Positions 46,406 through 55,718 of a stretch of DNA of 64,000 nt are shown here, in pieces. Under the pieces are notes generated by a model. That model did no database searches and was not told the origin of the DNA. It worked only from the letters and a program-made list of their open reading frames with translations. Numbering within the stretch: the stretch's first letter is position 1; each line of letters starts with the position of its first letter. A program made the translations under genes and the position numbers. Source of the DNA: Deltaproteobacteria bacterium. GTDB lineage: Bacteria; Myxococcota_A; UBA796; SXON01. The DNA is taken from assembly GCA_014191855.1 (NCBI GenBank), contig BJHF01000028.1, positions 1 to 64,000 on the forward strand, given 5' to 3'.

Positions 46406-49396
46406 TCAGTTGCCTCCGGCGGCGGGAGCGGGGGCGGGCGTGTCGGTCGGCGGCGGCGCCGTCGGCGTGGTGCCGGCGGGGCCGCTCGGCGGAGGGGCGC
46501 TGCCCGTGGGCGGCAGGATGCTACCGGCGCCGGAGTCTCCACCGATCATCTCGCTGCCCGCGTGGGGCGGCTCTTTGGTGCGGTACTGGCTTGGCTGGTC
46601 GATGGCGGTCATCGAGCCAGAGAGGATGGTCTGCAGCTCCTTCTGCTGCTCGTCGCGCGACTTGCCGTAGAAACGCTTGATGAACTCCTGGCGTTGCGCC
46701 CACTTTACGCGGTACACCTCCTCCAGGTCGGCGCTGTCGTTGATCACATGGGGCGTAAGGAAGATGAGGAGGTTGGTCTTGCGCTCGGTGTCCCGCTTGC
46801 CGCGAAACAGCGCGCCGATCAGCGGGATGTCGCCAAGGATGGGGATCTTCGTCTCCACCTGGGTCGTCGTCTTCCCGATGAGGCCGCCGATCACGATGGT
46901 CTGGTTGTCGTCCACCACCGCCACATTTTCGAGCTCGCGCTCGGAGGTGATGAAGCCCGCGGTGGTGACATCGAGCCCCGAGCTGTCTTCTTCGACCTCG
47001 GCCACCTTGAGCGAAAGCTCCATCGTTACCGAGTTCGTCTCGTTGATCTGCGGCGTGACCGTGAGCTCGATGCCGACATCTTCCCGCTGGTAGCTCACGA
47101 TTGGGTTGTTGTTGTTGTCCCGACCGCTCGAAACGGGGAACGGCACGTTTCGGCCAACGGTGATCTTCGCTTCCTCGTTGTCGACGATCAACAACGACGG
47201 GTTCGAGAGGATGTCCACGCCTGAGTTGGACGCAAGCGCGTTGAGCGCGATCCCGAACGTGGGGATGCTCAGCACGGACGATTCGCCGGTTGACGAGAAG
47301 ATCGGGAGCTCAATCGTCTCCGCGCCGAAGATGCCCATCGCGAGGCCCGAGAGCGCATCCGTGGTGGCGCCGAACGAGGTGCCGTTGAGCTGCGCGGAGG
47401 CGAGCTGGAAGTTGCCGTCGCTGTCCGGGAGGCCGCCGTGGTAGCCAATCCCGAGGTCGAGCTCGTCTTCGCTGCCGATCTCAAGGACCACCGCCTCGAC
47501 GAACACCTGCCGCCGGCGAATATCCAGCTTGGAGATCACGCTCTGGATGACCCGATAATCCTCGGGCGCCGCGATGATCACCAGCGAGTTGGTGTTTTCG
47601 TCGGCCGTCACGCGCATGCCGTTGTCAAACGCGGCCACCACGCCGGTGCCGCCGCCGCCTCCCATCGCCGGCCCGCCCATACCGCCACCGCCGGGGCCGC
47701 CCATCCCGCCGCCCATCGGGTCCCCCGGTGCGCCGCCGGGCATCATGCCGCCGCCGCTGGAGCTCCGACCGCCGCCACCACCGCCGCTGCTCCCGCCGCC
47801 AAATCCAGAGCGGTTGCTGCCGGAGCTGCCGGAGCTGCCGGAGCTTCGGTTGCTGCTCCCCGACTTTTGGCTGCTCCCTGACTTCTTCGAAGAGGAAGAG
47901 GAAGACGACCGGCTGCTTCCGCCGCCGGAGCTGCTGTTGGAGCTGCTGAGATCCTGGAGCACCGAGGCCACGTCGGAGGCCTTCGCGTTCTCCAGGTAGA
48001 TCACGTGGATCTGGGAGCGGCTGGAGGGATCGATGTCCTGGTCGAGCCTGTCGATCAGCGACTTGATGTCGGCCAGCGCTTCCTCGTTGGCGAGGAGGAT
48101 GAGCGAATTGGTGCGCTCATCCGACATGATCTTGGAGATGTAGGCGCCCTCGGCGCCGAGGGTCGTCGAGCTTCCCCCTGCCGCGGCCGCCGCGTTCTCC
48201 CCCTTGCCCTTCTTGCTGCGGCTGCTCCGGTCGTTTGTGCTCTGCGAGCTGCTCGACGTGCCGGTTGCCGCAACGCCATACAGATCTTCAAGGATCTTCT
48301 CCACGTCGGCCGCCGTTGCGTGCTTCAGCGGCACGATCTCCAGCTTCGACTTGGGCGCCGCCACATCGAGCTGCGAGACGATTCGGCTGACTCGCCGGAT
48401 GTTGTACGAGGAGTCGGTGATGATGAGCGTGTTCGTCGGCGCGTAGGCGACGACGCGCACCTTCGAGCCCGCAAGCTCCTTCACGACCGAGGCCATGTCG
48501 GAGACGTTGACGTTTTCGACCTGGAGGATCTGGGTGACGAAGTTGTCGGTTTGCGGCAGCGCGTCATCCGCCTGGTACACGCGCAGCGGCGTGTTGGCCG
48601 CTTCCGACGTCGGCACCACCTTCGTGTTCTTCCCGACCTGCACCGTGGTGTAGCCATTGACCTCGAGCGCGCTCAGAAACGCCTCGTAGGCCTCATCCAC
48701 CGACACCTGCTGGTGGCTGATGATGGTGATCTTCCCGCTCAGGTCATCCTTGATGATGAAGTTCTTGCAGGTGATCTCGGCCATGTACTTCACGACATCC
48801 CCCACGGGGGCGTCCACAAAGTCCATCGTGATCTTCGCCTTGCTCTGCACGCACGGCGCGTGCTGGATCGTCGCGCTCGCGCCAGGTGCCGGCGCTCCGG
48901 CTCCCTGAGCGTCTCCTCCTGGGGCGACGCCCCCGGGTGTCACGCCCCCGGGCATCGCGCCGCCGCCACCTTCTGCGCCGCCCATCTGGCCGCCGGGCCC
49001 GCCCATTTGCCCCCCCTGGCCGCCGGGGCCGCCCATCTGGCCGCCTTGACCCCCGGGGCCGCCCATCTGGCCGCCCTGGCCGCCGGGCCCGCCCATCTGG
49101 CCGCCGGGCCCGCCCATCTGGCCGCCGGGCCCGCCCATCTGGCCGCCGGGGCCGCCCATCTGGCCACCCATCTGCCCGCCCTGACCGCCCTGGCCCCCTG
49201 GGAACGGCATCTTGCCGTTGAGTGGCGTGATTCGGTTCGGGCCGCCGGGCTCGCTGCCGTCGCCGTTCTCGCCGCCCTTGTCCTCCGGCGGGTCCTCGCC
49301 TTCATCCTGTGCAAAGGCGTGGGAGAAGCCGAGGAGCCCGAGGAGGAGCACCGCGCTGAGGCGAGACGCAAACTGTACAAATGGAACCGGCATCAT
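46406..49396 (-). CDS. gspD: Type II secretion system secretin D with two low-complexity inserts
   Basis: 'VFVEAVVLEIGSEDELDLGIGYHGG', 'TVGRNVPFPVSSG', 'VVDDNQTIVIGGLIGKTTTQVETKIPILGDIPLIGALFR', N-domain repeats. Confidence 0.95.
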   Translation of the reverse strand: MMPVPFVQFASRLSAVLLLGLLGFSHAFAQDEGEDPPEDKGGENGDGSEPGGPNRITPLNGKMPFPGGQGGQGGQMGGQMGGPGGQMGGPGGQMGGPGGQMGGPGGQGGQMGGPGGQGGQMGGPGGQGGQMGGPGGQMGGAEGGGGAMPGGVTPGGVAPGGDAQGAGAPAPGASATIQHAPCVQSKAKITMDFVDAPVGDVVKYMAEITCKNFIIKDDLSGKITIISHQQVSVDEAYEAFLSALEVNGYTTVQVGKNTKVVPTSEAANTPLRVYQADDALPQTDNFVTQILQVENVNVSDMASVVKELAGSKVRVVAYAPTNTLIITDSSYNIRRVSRIVSQLDVAAPKSKLEIVPLKHATAADVEKILEDLYGVAATGTSSSSQSTNDRSSRSKKGKGENAAAAAGGSSTTLGAEGAYISKIMSDERTNSLILLANEEALADIKSLIDRLDQDIDPSSRSQIHVIYLENAKASDVASVLQDLSSSNSSSGGGSSRSSSSSSSKKSGSSQKSGSSNRSSGSSGSSGSNRSGFGGGSSGGGGGGRSSSGGGMMPGGAPGDPMGGGMGGPGGGGMGGPAMGGGGGTGVVAAFDNGMRVTADENTNSLVIIAAPEDYRVIQSVISKLDIRRRQVFVEAVVLEIGSEDELDLGIGYHGGLPDSDGNFQLASAQLNGTSFGATTDALSGLAMGIFGAETIELPIFSSTGESSVLSIPTFGIALNALASNSGVDILSNPSLLIVDNEEAKITVGRNVPFPVSSGRDNNNNPIVSYQREDVGIELTVTPQINETNSVTMELSLKVAEVEEDSSGLDVTTAGFITSERELENVAVVDDNQTIVIGGLIGKTTTQVETKIPILGDIPLIGALFRGKRDTERKTNLLIFLTPHVINDSADLEEVYRVKWAQRQEFIKRFYGKSRDEQQKELQTILSGSMTAIDQPSQYRTKEPPHAGSEMIGGDSGAGSILPPTGSAPPPSGPAGTTPTAPPPTDTPAPAPAAGGN
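47640..47960. repeat. Ser/Gly-rich low-complexity tract inside gspD
   Basis: Encodes 'SSSNSSSGGGSSRSSSSSSSKKSGSSQKSGSSNRSSGSSGSSGSNRSGFGGGSSGGGGGGRSSSGGG...'. Confidence 0.75.
48990..49195. repeat. 21-bp tandem repeats inside gspD
   Basis: Near-identical units 'cgcccatctggccgccgggcc' encoding (GGPGGQM)n / GGQGGQM. Confidence 0.88.
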
Positions 49397-50346
49397 CAGC
49401 GTACCTCGTACTCAATCGTCATCTTCTGGTTGCGACGCGTGATCTCGAAGTTGAATCCGCGCTCGTTTTGCAAGGAGCCGTAGGCGCTCATCGCAGTTTC
49501 CATGCTGTTCATGGCTTGACCGTTCACGGTGTGGACCACGTCACCGTTCTTGATCCCCAGCTTGTCGAACACGCTGCCCTTGCGAATTGCGGAGAGGCGG
49601 AAGCCGACCACCGCGCCATCCTCCGTCTTCGGCGAGGCCCGGATCTGCGTGGCCAGCGACTCCACGTTGCCGAGCTGCTTCTCAAGGAAGGAGCGATCGA
49701 CGAGGAATTTCGTGTCGGAGACTTTGGTGACGCCATCGCCTTCGGCTGCAGCGGTGCCGGCATCGGCCACCGCACCGCCGATCCGCTTGTCGTCGCTCCC
49801 CATGCACAAGCAGCCGCCGCCCGCAAGGCATACCTTCTTCTGCTCGATCGTGAGGATCTTGCCCTCGCTCCCCACGTCGTCCCCCACCTTGTACCCGTTG
49901 GCGCGCGAGGACTTGGAACCATCGCTGATGAGCGCGCTGGAGTACTCGGGGAGGCTTGCCACGACCGTGGCGAGGAGCTGCGCCTTGGAATCCTTACAAT
50001 CCTGGGTGGTGGCATCCCCCGCGGCCGCGCTGAACGTGGCCGCCGAGTCGAAGATGTTCCGCCGCACCACGGAGTCGGTGAAGACCCGCTTGTCGGCGTG
50101 AAACGTCATGTCATCCTCCGGGGAGGGGAGGGCCCCTTCCTGGTCGGACATCGGCGGTTCTGGGGTGGAGGTGGACTTCGCGGACAGCGGGGCGTCTTCG
50201 TACTCCGCCGGTTCGGCGCCCTCTGGAAGGGAGAGGCGCGTTCCGACGGCCACGTTGACGCCCGCTCCGACCGCGAAGCCTGTGGCGAGCGCGACGCCGA
50301 GCGTGATCAGCGCCAGGGTGCGGGTGAGGACGGGCAGGCTCGGCAT
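49396..50346 (-). CDS. gspC: Type II secretion system protein C
   Basis: N-terminal TM, HR-like region and PDZ-like C-terminus 'GFRLSAIRKGSVFDKLGIKNGDVVHTVNGQAMNS'; start set at MPSLPVLTRTL. Confidence 0.88.
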   Translation of the reverse strand: MPSLPVLTRTLALITLGVALATGFAVGAGVNVAVGTRLSLPEGAEPAEYEDAPLSAKSTSTPEPPMSDQEGALPSPEDDMTFHADKRVFTDSVVRRNIFDSAATFSAAAGDATTQDCKDSKAQLLATVVASLPEYSSALISDGSKSSRANGYKVGDDVGSEGKILTIEQKKVCLAGGGCLCMGSDDKRIGGAVADAGTAAAEGDGVTKVSDTKFLVDRSFLEKQLGNVESLATQIRASPKTEDGAVVGFRLSAIRKGSVFDKLGIKNGDVVHTVNGQAMNSMETAMSAYGSLQNERGFNFEITRRNQKMTIEYEVR

Positions 50347-50562
50347 GCGTGTCAAGGCCCAGCAAGAACCGTGCCGTCGAATGTGCGTAGGAAGAAGGGT
50401 GAGAAAGCAGACTTTTGACGCCACTCTGTCAAAGTGGCACCGCGGTGTCGGCGCGCCGTGACAAGCTGTCCGTCAAGGGGTGTCGGGGGGCGTCACGGCG
50501 CGTTCCTTCGCGATTGGGCTTCGACTTCGGTCGCCAGAGGCGATAGAGTGGGGCGCCGAGGG

Positions 50563-52113
50563 ATGTCGTTGGAGCTCCGCACGCGAACGCAGACGGTGGT
50601 GTTCACCGACATGGCCGACTACACGCGGTCCGTCGTGAACAGCGATCGGGAGGCGTTGCGCCTGTTGCTGGAGCGCCACCAGACCATGGTCGAGCCGGTG
50701 CTCACCCGCCGCGGCGGGAGAATCGTCAAGGGGATCGGCGATAGTTTCATGGCGTTGTTCGACAGCGCCACGGATGCGGTGCGCGCCTGCGTAGACCTCG
50801 TGGAGGCCCACGGGCCGGGAAGCGGGAGTTCGGTCACGTTCCGCGCGAGCTGCGCCACGGGGGACGTGGAGGAGACCAGCAACGACGCCTTCGGCGAAAC
50901 GGTGAACCTCTCCTCACGCATCAACGCGAAGACGCCCGCCGGCGAGGTATGGCTCTCCAGCGGCACCTGGCATTGTATGAACCAGGCGGAGATCGCGTGG
51001 GAAACCACCGGCCGGCATGTGCTCAAGGGCATTCCGGGGGAGGTCGAGGTCTTTCGCGCGGTGGGTCGGCATCAGGCCACGATGCCCGAGCCGCTGATCG
51101 CGGCGGTGCGAACCTCTCGCCTCGTGGTGTGGAACGCCGGAGATCCGGTGCCGCCGACGCCTCCGAGCGGGCACGTCGTGTTGGTTGGCTTCAAGCCAGG
51201 CTCTCCCGCGCTGGTGCAGGCGGTCGATTCGTTGCCGATCGCGGACCCTTCCCACGTGTGGCTGCTCGGCTACCAGCTCGGCCCTGCGGAGCGCCTGGAG
51301 TGGCAGCGCCACGGGCGAGGGTTGCTTGTTGCCACGCCGGAGGCCTTCGGCAATACCGTAGCTCGCTACAGCGCGCCGCTTCAGCGCGCGGTCGGAAGCG
51401 ACACGATCATCCTCGATGCCGGCGCGGTATCGGTGATCAACCTGGTCGTGGCGGGGCTCTGCCTCCCGGCGGTGCCGTTCGCGGAGGTGGTGGCTGGCTA
51501 CAGCTACGATCTCCTGGCTGACGGGCGATGGGTCAACCGCAGCGAACGGGCGACGCTTCGGGTGGATGTCGGCTCGGGCGGCGCCACGGTTTCCGTGCTC
51601 GTACCCGGGGTAACCGTGAGCGGGCAGGTGGCTGGCATCAATTCCACGTGGCCGCTCCGCGCGGGCACTGCCATCTCCACGCCCTCTGGGAGTCTGAAGT
51701 TCGTCCCGTTCTCCCTTGAAGGCTTCATGGGTGCGCTGGTCGGGGACTCCCAGATGCATCTCGGCGTGGGCCCCGGCCAGCGTGTGGAGTTGGGTCGCGA
51801 GCCGAACCATCCCGGCCTGCTGCTCCCCGACCGCAACAACCAGGACAACATCCGGTGGTGCCCGGGGCCGCGGGCCGCGCGTGCCCGAGAGAAGGGGTTC
51901 ACCATGGACAAGTCGCTCACCGGCCGTCGGCAAACCGCGGTCGAGGTGCTGGACGACGGGCTGCGGATCGTTCCGCTTCACGAAACCTGCCCGACCCTGC
52001 TGCTCACGGAGCACGGCATCGTAAGTCGGCTCCCGGGGCCGCACACGGCGCAGGTGGGGGATGCGATCCTGGTTGGCACCACCGTTGTCGCTTTGCGCGA
52101 TGCGAGCCTCTGA
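50563..52113 (+). CDS. Class III adenylate cyclase-domain protein with C-terminal regulatory (possibly FHA-like) region
   Basis: 'VVFTDMADYTRSV', 'GGRIVKGIGDSFMALF', 'NDAFGETVNLSSRINAKTPAGEVWLS'. Confidence 0.88.
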   Translation: MSLELRTRTQTVVFTDMADYTRSVVNSDREALRLLLERHQTMVEPVLTRRGGRIVKGIGDSFMALFDSATDAVRACVDLVEAHGPGSGSSVTFRASCATGDVEETSNDAFGETVNLSSRINAKTPAGEVWLSSGTWHCMNQAEIAWETTGRHVLKGIPGEVEVFRAVGRHQATMPEPLIAAVRTSRLVVWNAGDPVPPTPPSGHVVLVGFKPGSPALVQAVDSLPIADPSHVWLLGYQLGPAERLEWQRHGRGLLVATPEAFGNTVARYSAPLQRAVGSDTIILDAGAVSVINLVVAGLCLPAVPFAEVVAGYSYDLLADGRWVNRSERATLRVDVGSGGATVSVLVPGVTVSGQVAGINSTWPLRAGTAISTPSGSLKFVPFSLEGFMGALVGDSQMHLGVGPGQRVELGREPNHPGLLLPDRNNQDNIRWCPGPRAARAREKGFTMDKSLTGRRQTAVEVLDDGLRIVPLHETCPTLLLTEHGIVSRLPGPHTAQVGDAILVGTTVVALRDASL

Positions 52114-52114
52114 C

Positions 52115-52630
52115 ATGTCGTACAACGAGCTCGCGCGGCTGCTCCAGCGCCTCCCGGTATTCAGCTCCCTTGGTGGGGAAGAGGCAGTTGCCCTTGCCTC
52201 CCGATGCACTGGCCTTCGATACAAGCCAGGTATGCGGATCTTCAACGAGGGTGAGTTCGCCGACAGCGTGACCATCGTCGTGAGCGGGCTCGTCCAGATC
52301 TCGGTGACCGTTCCCGACGGCCCGGATCTGGTCGTGAGCACGGAGTCCCCCGGCGCCATCATCGGCGAGATGGCGTTGATCGACCCGGCCCCGCGTGCCG
52401 CCACGGCGACGGCAATCGAAGAAACGGTCGTGCTCACCATCGATGCGCATGCGTTCGCCGACCTCCTGGCTGCCGGGCACCCTGCCGCGAGCGGCATCCT
52501 CCGCACCATCTCGTTGCAGGTGTGCTCGCGGTTGCGCGCCATCGAGGGCAAGCTCGACCGCCTGCTCACCGGATCCGGCGCCGATCTGCGTCGCGATCTT
52601 GTGGATACCCGGGAGAAGATCGCGCGATGA
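52115..52630 (+). CDS. Stand-alone cyclic-nucleotide-binding domain protein (intact PBC)
   Basis: 'LQRLPVFSSLGGEEAVALA', 'IIGEMALIDPAPRAATATA' phosphate-binding cassette with Glu and Arg. Confidence 0.87.
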   Translation: MSYNELARLLQRLPVFSSLGGEEAVALASRCTGLRYKPGMRIFNEGEFADSVTIVVSGLVQISVTVPDGPDLVVSTESPGAIIGEMALIDPAPRAATATAIEETVVLTIDAHAFADLLAAGHPAASGILRTISLQVCSRLRAIEGKLDRLLTGSGADLRRDLVDTREKIAR

Positions 52631-53130
52631 CCCTCCTCTCCGAGCTCCGCTCTCTCGAAACCTTCGCCGAGTTCCCCGATCACGACATCGCGTTGTTGGC
52701 CGGAATCTGCCGCACCCTCACGTTCCCGGCCGGGAGCGCCATCATCGAGCAAGGGGAGCGCGGGCGCGCCGCCTACTTCCTGTTGGAGGGGAGCGTCGAG
52801 GTCGTACGCCGCCTGCCCGGCGGCAATCGTACGCGGCTCGGCGTGCTCACGCGGGGCGCGATTTTCGGCGGGGTGGCCCTGCTGGACGGCGGCATGCGCG
52901 CCGCGAGCTGCCGCGCAGAAACGGAAACGCGGGTGCTTGAGCTCTCCGCTGCCGACTTTCAGCGGCTGACCGAAGCCTCCACGCCGCTCGGCGCGCGCTT
53001 CCTGATGCTCATCTGCAAGCAGTTGGTGCGGGATTTGCGCGCGACCAACCAACGAATCGCCGAGCTGGCGGGCGTGGCCACGCTCACCGCGGATGATGTC
53101 GCGGCTTCGGTGGGCGGGAGCTTGTTGTAG
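52627..53130 (+). CDS. Stand-alone cyclic-nucleotide-binding-fold protein (degenerate PBC)
   Basis: 'LETFAEFPDHDIALLAGICRTLTFPAGSAIIEQGERGRAAYFLLEGSVEV', 'IFGGVALLDGGMRAASC' (canonical Glu is Gly); ATGA overlap with upstream gene. Confidence 0.85.
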   Translation: MTLLSELRSLETFAEFPDHDIALLAGICRTLTFPAGSAIIEQGERGRAAYFLLEGSVEVVRRLPGGNRTRLGVLTRGAIFGGVALLDGGMRAASCRAETETRVLELSAADFQRLTEASTPLGARFLMLICKQLVRDLRATNQRIAELAGVATLTADDVAASVGGSLL

Positions 53131-53200
53131 TCGATTGGCGGGGGAGGCACGGGGAACCGCCCGAATGCCTCCGCGGCCGACGAGCGGGCGCCGGCCGCCG

Positions 53201-54523
53201 CTACTCCGCCAGCGCCAGCGCCGCCAAGCCGTCGCTGATCCGAACATCGCGAGCGCCCGTCGCGACGGGCAGCCGTAGGGGACCTGGCAGTGCCTGCACC
53301 ATCGCGGCTCGCCGATCGCGGATCGTCGTGAGCGCCTCGGGCTCCGACAGGCGGCGCCCCGCCGCCATCACCGGGCGGAGCAGCGCCGCGCCGGTTCGCG
53401 ACCAGGCACCGGCCTCGACATCGAGGCACAGCAGGTCGTGCGACTCGAAGCGGATCACTTGCTTCTTCCCGGGGTAACGAGCGCTGCCGGCGCGCGTGAC
53501 CGGTGAGCGCACGGCGCCGCGCTGCAATTCCGCGATCCGGAACGCAAGCTGCATCCCCGGCTCGACCCCGGCCGCGAGGGCGCGCCCGACCGCGAACATC
53601 TGGATTGGCGCTTCGAGGCGAACAAGGCGCGCGATCGCCGTTTCATCGAGCTGCCCCGAGCCCAGGATCCGGGTGTGCTTCATGCCGGCCGTATCGAGCG
53701 AGGCCCGGACGCTGCGGGAGAGCGGCAGCAGATCCTCGTGATCGATGCGCACCGCGTTCACGCGGTCCTTGAACCGGGCGAAGCGCGCGATGCCGTCGAG
53801 CGGGTCGTGGTCGGGGAGGGCGAAGTAGCCGAGGTCGGGGAAGTGGAGCCGGAAGGCGTCGTATGCGGCCGCGTCCCGCCCGTAGGCGGCGAGGAAGGTG
53901 TCGGACATCGTGCCGAAGGGTGGGATTCCGAGGGCGATGGCGGCGTGCGCGTTGGTGGTGCCGGAGACGCCTCCGATCCAGGCGGCGCGCGCCGCAAGCA
54001 ACGAGCTCTCGCCGCCCGCCGAGCGTCGCGAGCCAAAGTCGAGGACCGGCCGGCCCGCGGCCGCATCCACCATGCGCGCCGCGCGGGTGGCGACCGCCGT
54101 CGCCGTGCCGGCGAGCTGGATCAGGCGCGTTTCGAGCATCGTCGCTACCCAGATCGGCGCAGTGATCCGCACGATCGGCTCGTTGGGGAACACGGGCGTG
54201 CCCTCGGGGATCGCGGCGACGTCCCCGGCGAACCGCAAGCGGCCCAGCGCATCGAAGAAGCTGGACGGCGCTCGTGAAAACGCGGGGAGCGCTGCGAGCT
54301 GGCGCACCTCGGCCTCCGTGAACGAGAAGGCTTCGAGCATGGAAAGAATCGGCTCCAGCCCCGCCGCGACGAGGTACCCCCAGCCGGCAGGCAGGGCACG
54401 TGGGTAGAGGTCGAACGTCGCCTCGCCCCAGAGGCCATCGCCGTGGTAGGTGGCCGCCAGAACAAGCTGGTAGAACTCCCCAACCAGCCCCGCGGACGCG
54501 TGCATGAACGGTGGGCGATCCAA
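53201..54523 (-). CDS. pncB: Nicotinate phosphoribosyltransferase
   Basis: 'TFDLYPRALPAGWGYLVAAGLEPIL', 'VLDFGSRRS', 'GVSGTTNAHAA', 'GTMSDTFL'. Confidence 0.92.
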   Translation of the reverse strand: MDRPPFMHASAGLVGEFYQLVLAATYHGDGLWGEATFDLYPRALPAGWGYLVAAGLEPILSMLEAFSFTEAEVRQLAALPAFSRAPSSFFDALGRLRFAGDVAAIPEGTPVFPNEPIVRITAPIWVATMLETRLIQLAGTATAVATRAARMVDAAAGRPVLDFGSRRSAGGESSLLAARAAWIGGVSGTTNAHAAIALGIPPFGTMSDTFLAAYGRDAAAYDAFRLHFPDLGYFALPDHDPLDGIARFARFKDRVNAVRIDHEDLLPLSRSVRASLDTAGMKHTRILGSGQLDETAIARLVRLEAPIQMFAVGRALAAGVEPGMQLAFRIAELQRGAVRSPVTRAGSARYPGKKQVIRFESHDLLCLDVEAGAWSRTGAALLRPVMAAGRRLSEPEALTTIRDRRAAMVQALPGPLRLPVATGARDVRISDGLAALALAE

Positions 54524-55718
54524 ACCGAAGCTCCAAGCCAGCGCTGATCGTAGCGCAACGGGCGAGGTCGTGGTGAACGCCTACTCCACGGGATGGCTGA
54601 AACGTGGCTTTCCGTGGGTGTACCCAGCGGAGGTGGTGCGGGGGCGGGTGGAGATCGGTAGCACGGTGCGGTTGCGCGGCGAGGGTGGCGCCGATCTTGG
54701 TGTTGGCATTGGGGATTCCGGGTGGATCTCCGTGCGGCGGTTCCGACGAGACGACGGGCCCATCGACGAGGCCTGGCTCGGCTCCCGAGTGGCCGCTGCC
54801 CACCGTCGTCGCGCTGCCATCGAGCCGGACACCACGGCATATCGCTTGGTAAACGCAGAGAATGATGAGCTTCCCGGCGTCCGGGTGGACATCTGGGGGC
54901 GTCATGCCGTGATCACGACGGACTCGCCGAGCCTTACGGGGTTGGTCCCCGGCCTCGTTCGGGGCGTGGCGTCGGCGGTAGGGGAGCTCGACAGCGTGTG
55001 GCTGGCGGAGCGGCGGGATCCGCGGGATGTGGCGAGGGCGGCCGCGCCGGTGCGATGCTTGTCGGGCGGCGCTGAGGACGTCGTCGTGACCGAGGCCGGC
55101 CTCCGGTACGTGGTGCGCCCCTCCTTGGGGAAAGACGCCGGCTTGTTCACGGACATGGCCAGCAACCGGGCTTGGCTCGCGCGTCACTGGCGCGGCGCTC
55201 GCGTGCTGAACCTGTTCGCACACACCGGCGCTTTCTCCGTTTCTGCGCGCGCAAATGGGGCCGAGGAGGTGGTGAGCGTGGACCTCTCGGAGGGCTACCT
55301 CACGCGGGCGCGGCGGAACTTCGAGATCAACGGCTTGGAGCCGGGTGAGCTCCTCGCGGAAGATGCGTTCAAGGTGCTGGACCGCTTCCGGCGGCAGGGT
55401 CGGATTTTTGACCGCGTGGTGGTCGATCCTCCGGGGTTCAGCCACTCCGAAGCGGGGGCCTGGCAGGGAGAGAAGGAGTGGCCCCGGCTCGCGGCGGCTT
55501 GCTTGCGGGTGATCGCGCCGGGTGGCTGGCTCGTTGCGGCGAGCAACCTGGGGAGCCAGTCGCCAAAGGCCTTCGGCGGCGCGCTGCAGGAGGGCGCGGA
55601 GCGGGCGGGGAGGGAGCTGAGGCTGATCCATGAGGGCACGCCGGGCGCCGACCATCCGGCGGCGCTGCACTTCCCCGAGTCGCGTTACCTCAAGTTCTGG
55701 GTCATGGAGGCCAATTAG
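54504..55718 (+). CDS. Class I SAM-dependent rRNA methyltransferase, RlmI-like (PUA domain)
   Basis: 'LKRGFPWVYPAEV', 'GLFTDMASNRAWLA', 'VLNLFAHTGAFSVSARANGAEEVVSVDLSEGYL', 'VVVDPPGFSHSE'. Confidence 0.9.
   Translation: MNGGRSKPKLQASADRSATGEVVVNAYSTGWLKRGFPWVYPAEVVRGRVEIGSTVRLRGEGGADLGVGIGDSGWISVRRFRRDDGPIDEAWLGSRVAAAHRRRAAIEPDTTAYRLVNAENDELPGVRVDIWGRHAVITTDSPSLTGLVPGLVRGVASAVGELDSVWLAERRDPRDVARAAAPVRCLSGGAEDVVVTEAGLRYVVRPSLGKDAGLFTDMASNRAWLARHWRGARVLNLFAHTGAFSVSARANGAEEVVSVDLSEGYLTRARRNFEINGLEPGELLAEDAFKVLDRFRRQGRIFDRVVVDPPGFSHSEAGAWQGEKEWPRLAAACLRVIAPGGWLVAASNLGSQSPKAFGGALQEGAERAGRELRLIHEGTPGADHPAALHFPESRYLKFWVMEAN

Noticed and set aside
44609-47224. 871-aa + strand ORF across gspE/gspD
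   Set aside because: Fully antisense to strongly supported gspE and gspD; composition is that of a reverse-complement shadow.
50425-50562. Possible sigma-54 promoter (TGGCACCGCGGTGTC) between gspC and the cyclase gene
   Set aside because: The -24 GG is present but the -12 GC is not at the required spacing.
50914-53247. 777-aa minus-strand ORF opposite the cyclase and cNMP genes
   Set aside because: Shadow ORF; Arg/His-rich, no motif, opposite well-supported genes.
53643-55670. 675-aa minus-strand ORF spanning pncB and the methyltransferase
   Set aside because: Out of frame with pncB and antisense to the RlmI-like gene; no domain.
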